Assembly: GCA_002721755.1 (NCBI GenBank)
Contig: PBLL01000030.1
Coordinates: 1-64,000 of the forward strand
Direction: 5' to 3'
Length of the DNA: 64,000 nucleotides
From: Actinomycetota bacterium
Lineage (GTDB): Bacteria; Actinomycetota; Acidimicrobiia; Acidimicrobiales; MedAcidi-G1
The notes beneath the pieces are model-generated. The model made no database searches. It worked only from the letters and a program-made list of their open reading frames with translations, and was not told the origin of the DNA. Position numbers and translations under genes: made by a program. This document shows positions 21,501-30,828 of this stretch, in pieces. The first letter of the stretch is position 1. Each line of letters starts with the position of its first letter.

Positions 21501-22366
21501 TTTTTCGGATGGGCATGTTGCCACCCAAAACGACCCTTAATGCAAAGGTGACCATCCGTAACTGAGTGGTCAGAAGGTGAAGTGACTTTGACAATTTTCT
21601 CATCTTGTGTGTGTAGTTCCAGATTGCAACCAACCCCGCAGAAACCACAAATAGTTTGAGTAACTTGTTGATTATCAGGATCCCAAGAATTGTCTTCTCG
21701 CATATCATGTTCAGTTTTAAAAACCAATGCCCCTGTAGGGCAAACACCTATACAGTTTCCACAGTAAACACAAGCTGATTCCGGCAAATCAACGTCAAAT
21801 TCGGTTGAAATGTGCGAGTCAAAACCTCGTCCTGCAGTAGCGATTGCAAAAGTATGTTGAGCGTCATCTCCGCATGCTTCAACACATTTGTAACAGAGTA
21901 TGCATCGTTCGTAGTCACGAACGTAAAGATCGTCTTGAATTTTGACGGGTTGGCTGGATGTCTTAATTTCGTTTGTAGCCCCCATACGTTCAGGTTTTGA
22001 ACCGTAGCTACCCATCCACTCGAGTATTTCTTCATCTGCTCTGTCCATTTCAACTGAAGAAGCGAGTAGTTCCAAAACCATTCGTCGACTCGTATTCACT
22101 CGGTCAGATTTAGTTGAAACTACCATACCCTCCTCGATTGGACGGGAACATGATGGAACCAGTGTTCTTGAACCTTCTACTTCCACCACGCAAACCCTGC
22201 ATACATTGACTGGAGTTAAGTTTTCTGCCCAACAAAGTGTTGGAGTATCTATGTTGGCTTGCTTGCAAGCATCTAAAATTGTCGATCCTTCATTAACTGC
22301 AATTTTTTCGTCATCGATTGTAATTTCTACAAGTGTTTCAGGTTTATTTTCTTCAGGTTTACTCAT
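21497..22366 (-). CDS. Formate dehydrogenase electron-transfer subunit: NuoG-like [2Fe-2S]/[4Fe-4S] domains plus C-terminal Molybdop_Fe4S4 domain
   Basis: 2Fe-2S CWAENLTPVNVCRVCVVEVEG, ferredoxin CILCYKCVEAC / CVYCGNCIGVCPTGAL, then QTICGFCGVGCNLELHTQDEKIVKVTSP...GHLCIKGRFGWQHAHPKN-stop, which normally forms the N-terminus of the FDH catalytic chain. Confidence 0.85.
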   Translation of the reverse strand: MSKPEENKPETLVEITIDDEKIAVNEGSTILDACKQANIDTPTLCWAENLTPVNVCRVCVVEVEGSRTLVPSCSRPIEEGMVVSTKSDRVNTSRRMVLELLASSVEMDRADEEILEWMGSYGSKPERMGATNEIKTSSQPVKIQDDLYVRDYERCILCYKCVEACGDDAQHTFAIATAGRGFDSHISTEFDVDLPESACVYCGNCIGVCPTGALVFKTEHDMREDNSWDPDNQQVTQTICGFCGVGCNLELHTQDEKIVKVTSPSDHSVTDGHLCIKGRFGWQHAHPKN

Positions 22367-24153
22367 GATTTGTTTTCCAATAGTCCTAAGTCCAATGCAG
22401 ATCTAACCGCAGATGATGCGGTATGACCTAAACCACAAATTGAAGCATCAGACATGACAGCGGCTAGATCATCGAACAAGTTGCGTTCAGCTTCAACGGA
22501 ATTATTATCAGAAATTCTGAGTAACAGTTCTTCTTGCCTGACAGTTCCAATTCTGCAAGGCACACATTGACCACACGACTCATCGCGAAAAAATTCAGCT
22601 ATACGATGAACAGTCTTAGTAATTTCGTCTTTATCGCTAAATACCATTATCACTCCGGAACCCAACGCGACTCCAGCTTCATGTGTGTCTTCAAATGTGA
22701 GAGGAAGATTGATAGATTCTGGTGTTACGAAATTGCCTGCTGCTCCACCAAGAAGAATTGCTTTCATATTTCCAGATCCTGAAAAGCCACCAGCAGCATC
22801 CAAAATTTCGCCAATGGTTGCACCAAATTCAAACTCGTATAGACCAGGTGAAGTCACTCTTCCACTTAAGCAGAAAAGTCGAGTTCCTGAAGATTGATCG
22901 GTTCCTTCATTGGCGAAAGCTTTGCCACCGTTTGAAACAATTCGAGGGATGTTAGCCAGAGTTTCAACGTTGTTAACTACTGTCGGTTCATCAAACAGAC
23001 CGTTTGTAGTGGGGAAGGGTGGCTTATTTCGTGGTTCGCCCCGAAAACCCTCTATCGAGTTGAACAACGCTGTTTCTTCACCGCATATGTAGGCACCTGC
23101 GCCACTTCTTATTTCAATATCAAAATTTCTTCCAGAATCTAAGATATTGTCTCCCAGCAAACCATAATCTTTAGCTTTGTCAATAGCTTTTGCTAGTCGT
23201 CGTCTAGCGGTTGGGTATTCGCCGCGTATATAAAACCACCCTTTTTCTGCGCCTATGGCAATACCAGCTATAGTCATAGATTCGACCAAAGCAAAGGGAT
23301 CATTTTCCATTAGAACCCTATCTTTGAAAGTGCCTGGTTCTGATTCGTCAGCATTACAAACAAGATGGTGTGGCACTCCCTCCTGTTCAGCGACAGCTTT
23401 CCATTTGACTCCAGTAGGAAAAGCGGCTCCACCTCTGCCTCTTAAACCAGAAGTTGAAACCTCTTCGATTATTTGCTCAGCACCCATTTCAAGGGCTTTT
23501 TCAAGTGCCTCATAACCTCCTTGTGATTTATAATCCTCCAGACTTTCCGGATCAACAATCCCAATTCGAGTTAGAAGCCGCAACTGAGGTGAACCAGCTT
23601 GTGGCAGTTCTATTGAGATTTTCTCTGAATTTTCATTTTGCAACTCTGAGATTTTAGGTAGATCTGCGTTAAACAAAACAGTGTCCTCTGAAGCGATTTT
23701 TTGAATAAATACAGCAGGTCCTCGCTCACATTGACCCAAACAGGGACTCGGTCTAGTTTCATGTCCTTCTTTTATTAGCGACGTTAATAATTCATCAGCG
23801 CCATTAAGACTGCAGGCTATGTCATTACATACGTGTAGTACCTGATCACTGCTTGGCGGTTGCGATGCGAAGAGGTGGTAGAAAGTAGCTACTCCATAAG
23901 CTTCGGCTGGAGGAACTTCAAGAACACGACAGACATAGTTTAGTCCGCCTGGACTAATCCAACCCGAAGCATGTTGTAGTGCATGAAGGGCAGGAAGTAG
24001 GAGATGTCGACGTTCCTGTGTTCTTTGTTGACCAGCATAAACAAGACGTTCTGTTACTTCTATGGTTACTGGGCCGTGCGATGCAATTGCTGTATCAACA
24101 GCTTCTTTTTCAGTATCAGTAGGTAGGGATTTACCAAATTTTATGTCAGGCAT
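22363..24153 (-). CDS. NuoE-NuoF fusion, NAD-binding diaphorase subunit of formate dehydrogenase
   Basis: NuoE-like VCNDIACSLNGADELL...PCLGQCERGPAV, then NuoF-like GLRGRGGAAFPTGVKW, CNADESEPGTFKDR, YIRGEYP, CGEETALFNSIEG, ESCGQCVPCRIGT. Confidence 0.9.
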   Translation of the reverse strand: MPDIKFGKSLPTDTEKEAVDTAIASHGPVTIEVTERLVYAGQQRTQERRHLLLPALHALQHASGWISPGGLNYVCRVLEVPPAEAYGVATFYHLFASQPPSSDQVLHVCNDIACSLNGADELLTSLIKEGHETRPSPCLGQCERGPAVFIQKIASEDTVLFNADLPKISELQNENSEKISIELPQAGSPQLRLLTRIGIVDPESLEDYKSQGGYEALEKALEMGAEQIIEEVSTSGLRGRGGAAFPTGVKWKAVAEQEGVPHHLVCNADESEPGTFKDRVLMENDPFALVESMTIAGIAIGAEKGWFYIRGEYPTARRRLAKAIDKAKDYGLLGDNILDSGRNFDIEIRSGAGAYICGEETALFNSIEGFRGEPRNKPPFPTTNGLFDEPTVVNNVETLANIPRIVSNGGKAFANEGTDQSSGTRLFCLSGRVTSPGLYEFEFGATIGEILDAAGGFSGSGNMKAILLGGAAGNFVTPESINLPLTFEDTHEAGVALGSGVIMVFSDKDEITKTVHRIAEFFRDESCGQCVPCRIGTVRQEELLLRISDNNSVEAERNLFDDLAAVMSDASICGLGHTASSAVRSALDLGLLENKS

Positions 24154-26038
24154 CGACCAATTTTTCTACTCGGATTGCAGCAGCTTTGAACTCAGCAGTG
24201 CCAGATTTAGGATCGTAAGCACTATTGGTTAACTGATTCACATCTGCTAATTCAGGGAAATGAAAGGTCGTAAATGCAAGACCTATTGGTAGATCGGGGT
24301 CAATTTTCACTGTCATTTCAATACTCCCACGACGAGATGAAACCAGAACTCTTTCTCCAGTTAATACCCCAAGTTTTTTAGCGTCGTTAGTGGAAATCTC
24401 AAGAGCTTCACCACTCCTAATAGGAGAGCTGTATTCATCTGTTTGAACTCCTGTATTATATGAATCCAGTGCTCTGCCAGTTGTTAAACGTAAGGGGTAG
24501 TCATCATCTAATGTTTCAACTGGGGGTTGGTCTTTAACGCACGAGAATGGGGCGAGTTTCCCTTCTGCTGGTTGTTTCCAAAGCCGTTCATGTAGGAAAG
24601 GGCTTCCAGGGTGGTTTTCGTCCGGACAAGGCCATTGGATGCCGCCTTCGTTTTCAATTCTTTCCCAAGACATTCCAGCATGCATGGGTGAGACAGTTCG
24701 TAACTCTTCCCAAAGATCTCTAGCTGTAGGTTGTCCCCAAGTATCATCACCTAGATGTTTAGCTAAGTCTGAAATTATTTCGATTTCTTGTCTTGCTTCG
24801 CCCGGTGGGTTCATTGCCGCTCGGGTACGTTGAACTCGACGTTCACTGTTTGTCACAGTTCCATCAGATTCCGCCCACCCTAATGCTGCAGGTAAAACAA
24901 CATCAGCCATTTCAGCGGTACGAGTCATGAGTACATCCTGAACTACAAGAATGTCAAGTCCTTCTAAAGCTTTACGAGCATGGTTAACATCGGCATCTGA
25001 ATCTGCTGGGTTTTCACCAATAACGTAGAGGGCTCTAAGTTCATTTCGGCTCATTGCATTAAACATGTCGGTAAGGTGCCACCCTGGATCAGGTGGTATT
25101 TTCGCACCCCAAACAGCTTCAAATTTTGTTCTAACATTCTCATTAACTACATCTTGAAATCCAGCTAACTTGTTGGGTAAAGCCCCCATATCTCCGCCGC
25201 CTTGGACGTTGTTTTGACCTCTAAGTGGCACTAACCCTGAACCCCAACGACCTACATGACCAGTTAAAAGAGCGAGATTACAAAGAGCAAGGACATTGTC
25301 AACTGCTGTGTGATGCTCAGTTATACCTAAAGTCCATGCAATTTGAGCTTTGTTAGCCGCTGAGTATCCATGAGCCAAGTCACGTATTGCTTCGATAGGA
25401 ACTCCGGTTACTTCGGAAGTCTTCTTCAATGTCCAGGGTTCAATGTGAGCTACGAAGTCATCAAAACCTGTTGTTGCGTTTTCAATGAAATTATTATTCT
25501 CTAAACCAGCATCAACTATTTCACGAGCTATTCCATTGGCGAGTGCAATATCACTGCCGACGTTAATTCCTAGCCATACATCCGCAAATTTTGCTGAGTC
25601 TGTTCTTCTGGGATCCACAGTCCACATTCGTGCACCATTCGAGAGACCTCTCAAAAGGTGATGGAAAAATATTGGGTGGGCCGTGCGCGCGTTTGATCCC
25701 CAAAGAATGATCGCATCTGCCTCCTCAATCTCTCGATATGAGGAAGTTCCTCCTCCTACTCCAAATACTGTCGCCAGACCGACGACACTAGGCGCATGTC
25801 AAGTTCGATTACAACTGTCGATGTTGTTCGACCCAATCACCTTTCGAGCGAATTTTTGTGCAGCATAATTGACTTCGTTTGTTGTTTTAGAACAACTGAA
25901 CATCCCGAAGGCTGTGGGTCCATGTGTGTCAACAACAGACTTGAATCCTTCAGCTGCTTTGTTTAGTGCTTCTTCCCAAGTGGCTTCACGTAGCTTTCCA
26001 TTTTCTTTAAGCATCGGCACTGTAAGACGTTCGGTCAT
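24146..26038 (-). CDS. Formate dehydrogenase catalytic (Mo/W-bis-PGD) subunit, selenoprotein; in-frame UGA at 25799-25801 read as Sec
   Basis: ORF-track pieces 25799..26038 and 24146..25654 share one frame, with 48 open codons between them; read-through NNIDSCNRT-U-HAPSVVGLATVFGVGGGTSSYREIEEADAIILWGSNARTAHPIFFHHLLRGLSNGARMWTVDPRRTD is canonical FDH. Confidence 0.93.
25769..25801 (-). promoter_or_regulatory. Bacterial-type SECIS element (UGA plus downstream hairpin)
   Basis: UGA CAUGCGCCUAG UGUCGUC-GGUCU-GGCGACA: 7-bp stem (one U-G pair) with GGUCU apical loop beginning 18 nt after the UGA. Confidence 0.85.
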
Positions 26039-26077
26039 AGTTTCCCAATCTCAATTAATTTTAGTTATTCTTAAGTA

Positions 26078-27265
26078 TTACTCATTCGAAGAAGAATTGA
26101 TTATTTTTTGCCTATTTCTACGATCGAGCATTCGAATTGCTGACCAAAGTTCATCACGCTCTATGTAGCAACCACAAAAATGTCTTTCGCCTGTCGAGGA
26201 ATCAAAAGAGTTTCTGGCGTGTAGCACTCTTCGGTTGTCAAAAATTAGGCATTCGCCTTCCTCTAAGCGGAAGTTTAATTTAAATCGATCTTCCTGATTG
26301 AGAGTCTCAAATAATTTATATGCCTTATACATCGGTTCTACTAGTTCAAAATCAACTTGAAGAGGGACACGAAGAAAATTACCAACTCGAACTTCTTCAA
26401 TTTTTCCTTCAATTCCCAAAGTAATCATTGGTGCTTTCCAACGATAGTCAGTAACAGTGCTTCGGTTACCAAAGTCCCATGGGACAGTAGTTAGCAAATT
26501 GAAGGTTTCAGGTTCTTTTGAGCGAATCTCTTCTGCTACACGAAAGCCATCAACTAAAATTGATTCCCCTCCTTTTACAGAATTTTTCAAACAATGAAGT
26601 AGCTGAAGTCCAGGCTGGTATTCACGTGTAGGCAAGTCCGTGTGTGGAGGGAGTTCAATTTCGGTATAGGCAGCTGTGTCTGGTCCAGTTTTTGCTTCTA
26701 CATTAAAAAAAAGACCAAAATTAGTCTCTCTTACTACACCGATACGTTTAGTGATTTGGATTAAACCATCTTTTGAAGGTTCGACATTTTTCGTAATGCA
26801 GCACCCATCCTCAACAAGTGAAAAAAGCCATTCTCTTTCTGTTTCTGGATTAGAAATAATTTCATCCCAGTTGAAGGAATTAGGCTTTTTTTTCGTATTT
26901 GAGTCCCAAGTAACCGCTTCGGGAATCGATTTATTAGAGATATCTAAAAAACAGTTAGTTCGAAGCCAACCGGGGTGAAAGCAACTTACATGTGATTCTT
27001 TCGACCATATCACTTCGAGAAAACCTTCCTCAGTGATAGATGTTGAATCAATTAGCTGATCTTCGTCAATTGAAGCCACATTAAATAAAGGTTCTCTTGT
27101 CTCGGGGTGAATACAACATGGGCAGTTGTCTCTTAACCAGAGAAAATGAAATTTACTTTGGTGGCCATCACTCCATTCGATTTCGACTTTCTTACCATCA
27201 GTCGAAGAACAAGAAATAGAGTGTTCAACTGGATAAAAATCGAAATCTCCTGTTTCATTCACCAT
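26078..27265 (-). CDS. Gamma-butyrobetaine hydroxylase-like 2-oxoglutarate/Fe(II) dioxygenase (DUF971 + TauD/TfdA)
   Basis: N-terminal VEIEWSDGHQSKFHFLWLRDNCPCCIHPETREPLF; catalytic LPPHTDLPTREYQPGLQLLHCL (HxD) and ECLIFDNRRVLHARNSF. Confidence 0.83.
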   Translation of the reverse strand: MVNETGDFDFYPVEHSISCSSTDGKKVEIEWSDGHQSKFHFLWLRDNCPCCIHPETREPLFNVASIDEDQLIDSTSITEEGFLEVIWSKESHVSCFHPGWLRTNCFLDISNKSIPEAVTWDSNTKKKPNSFNWDEIISNPETEREWLFSLVEDGCCITKNVEPSKDGLIQITKRIGVVRETNFGLFFNVEAKTGPDTAAYTEIELPPHTDLPTREYQPGLQLLHCLKNSVKGGESILVDGFRVAEEIRSKEPETFNLLTTVPWDFGNRSTVTDYRWKAPMITLGIEGKIEEVRVGNFLRVPLQVDFELVEPMYKAYKLFETLNQEDRFKLNFRLEEGECLIFDNRRVLHARNSFDSSTGERHFCGCYIERDELWSAIRMLDRRNRQKIINSSSNE

Positions 27266-28214
27266 TTTGCTCTTCTTCAGAACTAGCGCTATCTAGATCC
27301 TTAAGTGTCTGGATGATGGCTGTAAGACCTTTGTCGCGTTCGAGGACCAGATCAGCTACAGACCTACCAGCGGCTTCCTCGAGGCATCCACTAACCACAG
27401 CATTTCGAAGAGATTCAGTTAGTTCTGGAGCTTCTAACCGGGTCCAGGGTGATTTTAAAGAAGGTCCAAAATGGTCAAGCATGTGTGCCATACCACCTTC
27501 GCCTCCTGCAAGATGAAATGTTAGCATAGGTCCCATGAGGGCCCATCGCAGTCCAGGTCCCGCAGTTATAGAAAGATCCAATTGTTCTACAGTTGCTTCT
27601 CCATTGGCAACCATGTGAAGAGCCTCACGCCACATCGCTTCTTGAAGTCGATCTGCTATGAATCCATCAACTTCTTTCTCAAGACGTAACACCACTTTTC
27701 CCGAGTCTTTGTAGAAACTTTCAGCGGCATCCATCGCTGAAATTGATGTTTTAGGTCCAGCTACGAGTTCGACTAGTGGTAGAAGATAAACAGGGTTGAA
27801 TGGATGTCCGACAACTATGCGTTCAGGTGCGATTTCACAATTTAAAATTAGGTCACTGACTAAGTAGCCTGAGGTTGACGACGCAATTACAGATTCACTG
27901 TTGGAGACTTTGTCTATCGTCGAAAGAAGGTTTTGTTTCAACTCGAGGCGTTCCGGAGAACTTTCTTGAATCAGTGAACAACTTTCAACGGCTTCTTCAA
28001 TTTCTTTATGAAAAAACACAAGATTAGGAGAAGCATTTTCACTTAAACCCAACTTTTCCATTGACGGCCAAGCCTGCTGGATTGTTTTTTTAAACAAATC
28101 TTCTGACTTTGGATCAGGGTCCCATGCGTGAACCTCAATGCCTTGTCCAGCAAAATGTGAAGCCCAACCACAACCGATTACGCCCATACCAATGCATGCG
28201 ACTGATTTACTCAT
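27255..28214 (-). CDS. lcdH: L-carnitine dehydrogenase (3-hydroxyacyl-CoA dehydrogenase family)
   Basis: Rossmann VACIGMGVIGCGWASHFAGQG; VGHPFNPVYLLPLVELV; GPGLRWALMGPMLTFHLAGGEGGMAHMLDHFGPSL, typical of carnitine dehydrogenases. Confidence 0.85.
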   Translation of the reverse strand: MSKSVACIGMGVIGCGWASHFAGQGIEVHAWDPDPKSEDLFKKTIQQAWPSMEKLGLSENASPNLVFFHKEIEEAVESCSLIQESSPERLELKQNLLSTIDKVSNSESVIASSTSGYLVSDLILNCEIAPERIVVGHPFNPVYLLPLVELVAGPKTSISAMDAAESFYKDSGKVVLRLEKEVDGFIADRLQEAMWREALHMVANGEATVEQLDLSITAGPGLRWALMGPMLTFHLAGGEGGMAHMLDHFGPSLKSPWTRLEAPELTESLRNAVVSGCLEEAAGRSVADLVLERDKGLTAIIQTLKDLDSASSEEEQNGE

Positions 28215-28241
28215 CTGACTTTCCTGTAAAATTCATTATTC

Positions 28242-29123
28242 TTATTTGAGGTTTAATGTTTTCCTAGCTTCACCGGGTGACTGAACTGACGCCCCCATAA
28301 GTTCGATTATCTTTACGGCTTTATCGACTAAATCTGCGTTTGATGCTAAAACACCTTTCTCTAAATACAAATTGTCTTCAAGCCCAACTCTGACATGACC
28401 TCCAAGCATTACAGACTGAGCGACCATAGGCATCTGCATAGCTCCCAAACCAAAAGAAGTAAATTCTGTTTCTGCGGGCAATCTATTCACCATTGCATAA
28501 AGAATTCCAATATCCAAAGGTGTCCCATAAGGAATTGAAAGGCACAACTGGATCCAGAAAGGCGGGTCAATCAGACCTTCTGAGATCATTGTTTCAGCGA
28601 ACCAGAGGTTTCCAGTGTCAAAAATTTCGAGTTCGGGTCGAACACCCAGACTTCTAACTTTTTGAGTCATTTCTCTCAACATTTCTGGAGTTGAGACATA
28701 CACCTCATTTGAATTACCGAAATTAAGTGAGCCACAGTCTAAAGAACAAATATCAGGTCGTATTTTCTCTACGTGTTCAAGTCTTGCCTTGGCTCCCACA
28801 AGGTCGGTACCTTCTCCAAAGTTCATTGGATTTTCCCCAGGTCCAATAACCAAATCTCCACCCATGCCAGCGGTTAGATTTATGATCACCTGACTGTCTT
28901 TTTGTCTTATTCTGTCGACTACTTCTTCGTAATAGTCCGGATTCCGTGAACCCTTACCAGTGTCTGGATCTCTGACATGACAATGAACTATCGCAGCACC
29001 GGCATTTGCCGCTTCTAAAGCTGATTCAGCAATTTGTTTAGGTGTAACTGGCACGTGTTCACTCTTATCAGCTGTTTCTCCTGCTCCAGTAACGGCACAT
29101 GTGATTATCACATTCCTATTCAT
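28242..29123 (-). CDS. DUF849 / beta-keto acid cleavage enzyme (BKACE), probable 3-dehydrocarnitine cleavage enzyme
   Basis: IITCAVTGAGETADKSEHVPVTPKQIAESALEAANAGAAIVHCHVRDPDTGKGSRNPDYY; adjacent to carnitine dehydrogenase. Confidence 0.85.
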   Translation of the reverse strand: MNRNVIITCAVTGAGETADKSEHVPVTPKQIAESALEAANAGAAIVHCHVRDPDTGKGSRNPDYYEEVVDRIRQKDSQVIINLTAGMGGDLVIGPGENPMNFGEGTDLVGAKARLEHVEKIRPDICSLDCGSLNFGNSNEVYVSTPEMLREMTQKVRSLGVRPELEIFDTGNLWFAETMISEGLIDPPFWIQLCLSIPYGTPLDIGILYAMVNRLPAETEFTSFGLGAMQMPMVAQSVMLGGHVRVGLEDNLYLEKGVLASNADLVDKAVKIIELMGASVQSPGEARKTLNLK

Positions 29124-29282
29124 TTCACCCCCTATTTATTCTTCAAAATCAAATATGAGCAATTTGCTAGAGATTAGCTTGTGAACATGATCTTTTGTTT
29201 ATCAAAGCAATGTAAAAAAGTAATTTTATGAGTGTTTTGACAATAGTGTTGTTTAAGGATTGCCATGTATCTGGAGGAGAAT

Positions 29283-30068
29283 ATGACCACTCGTGGTCGA
29301 ACAACGAAGGTTTTTACCGAAAAGATAGAAGCTGGGAAAAGCCACCGGGTTCCAGACGAAGTAATTGTGGAGGAACCAATTTCTATCCGTCTGGACGGAG
29401 AACTGGTAGGCACTACGATGAGGACTCCGGGAAATGATTTCGATCTTGCAGTTGGCTTCTGTTTCACAGAGGGACTTCTTCAGGAAGCAAAAGTTAAGTC
29501 AATTCGGTATTGCGGACAGTCGAATGCTTCAGAGGCAGAATTTAATGATGTAACAGTGGATACAGACGGGCTTGGAATTAAGCCAGTAGCAAGACTGGGA
29601 CCGGCATCTTCATCGTGTGGCATTTGTGGGGTTGAGGCTATAGAAAATCTTTTGGAGTTTCTAAAACCTTTGGATATAGAACCATTTGATATAGAGACGC
29701 TTACTTCTGTAGCGGAGGATATCCAGAAAGAACAAGATCTTTTCTCTGCAACCGGTGCTGTTCACGCAGCGATGGCTTTTGATAGGTCTGGTAGAAGTGT
29801 CGTCATCCGTGAAGATATAGGTAGACACAATGCCGTTGACAAGATTGTGGGACACCTATGTTTAGAAGAAAGTTTGCCAGCAAATGAAATGGGTCTTTGG
29901 GTGAGCGGCAGGGCATCTTTTGAGATGGTTCAGAAAGCCTGGGCTGCAGGTTTTGCTTGTTTAGTTGCTGTAAGTGGACCATCTGGACTTGCTGTTGACA
30001 CGGCTAAAGCAGCCGGAATGCAACTAGGTGGATTCGCTCGTGGGAATCGGATCAATCTTTATTATTAG
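29283..30068 (+). CDS. fdhD: Formate dehydrogenase accessory sulfurtransferase FdhD
   Basis: EEPISIRLDGELVGTTMRTPGNDFDLAVGFCFTEGLL, SSSCGICGVEAI, GAVHAAMAFDRSG, VIREDIGRHNAVDKIVG; SD GGAGGA before ATG 29283. Confidence 0.95.
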   Translation: MTTRGRTTKVFTEKIEAGKSHRVPDEVIVEEPISIRLDGELVGTTMRTPGNDFDLAVGFCFTEGLLQEAKVKSIRYCGQSNASEAEFNDVTVDTDGLGIKPVARLGPASSSCGICGVEAIENLLEFLKPLDIEPFDIETLTSVAEDIQKEQDLFSATGAVHAAMAFDRSGRSVVIREDIGRHNAVDKIVGHLCLEESLPANEMGLWVSGRASFEMVQKAWAAGFACLVAVSGPSGLAVDTAKAAGMQLGGFARGNRINLYY

Positions 30069-30102
30069 AGTTAGAACCTTAAGCTTTCCGTAGACTTTAA
30101 AA

Positions 30103-30783
30103 ATGAACTTGCCAGTAAAGCCATCAGAAGGATTAGGTGTACTGCATCTTTTTTGTAAGTATCAAAGTGAAGTAGATTCCGTCAAAGTTAAAAAAACGGT
30201 TACTGATTTTCTTGATAAAGGTTTGCAGGTTGTTGTTGTAGTCATACTGGGTCATAAAGCTGATTTGGCTATCATGGTTTTAGGAGAAGATCTTTGGGAT
30301 TTACGTGATTTCCAGAGTTCTATAGATTCTGCCGGTTTAAAAGTAGTAGATAGCTATTTGTCACTGACCGAAGTTTCTGAATATGCATCAGGCGTTCCGG
30401 AAGAAATGAAACAGGCACGTCTTTACCCAGAACTTCCACCTGAAAATAAGATAGCTTGGTGTTTTTACCCAATGTCAAAGCGTCGTGATCCTGAAGCTAA
30501 TTGGTACACGCTTCCTTATGATGAACGATCGGCCCAGATGCATGAACATGGACGTTCTGGAAGAAATTTTGCTGGTCGTGTTTTGCAGGTAGTCACTGGA
30601 TCGACGGGTGTCGATGATTATGAGTGGGGGGTGACGTTATTTGCAGAACGTCCTGATGACCTAAAGGAAGTTGTCTACACGATGAGATTTGACGAAGCTT
30701 CCGCAATCTACGCTGAATTTGGCCCTTTTTATACGGGGATGGTTTCTAACATAGATACTGCTTTAGAGCATTTAGAAAATTAG
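30103..30783 (+). CDS. hemQ: Coproheme decarboxylase / chlorite dismutase family (HemQ)
   Basis: WCFYPMSKRRDPEANWYTLPYDERSAQMHEHGRSGRNFAGRVLQVVTGSTGVDDYEWGVTLFAE. Confidence 0.92.
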   Translation: MNLPVKPSEGLGVLHLFCKYQSEVDSVKVKKTVTDFLDKGLQVVVVVILGHKADLAIMVLGEDLWDLRDFQSSIDSAGLKVVDSYLSLTEVSEYASGVPEEMKQARLYPELPPENKIAWCFYPMSKRRDPEANWYTLPYDERSAQMHEHGRSGRNFAGRVLQVVTGSTGVDDYEWGVTLFAERPDDLKEVVYTMRFDEASAIYAEFGPFYTGMVSNIDTALEHLEN

Positions 30784-30828
30784 TGAAATCATAAACCTGA
30801 TTATGAAATTGATTATTGGTATCAAAGC

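Noticed and set aside
24146-26038. Formate dehydrogenase catalytic gene as a broken pseudogene or two separate genes
   Set aside because: Both pieces and the 48 codons between are in one frame with conserved FDH sequence; the UGA sits exactly at the Cys/Sec site and a SECIS hairpin follows
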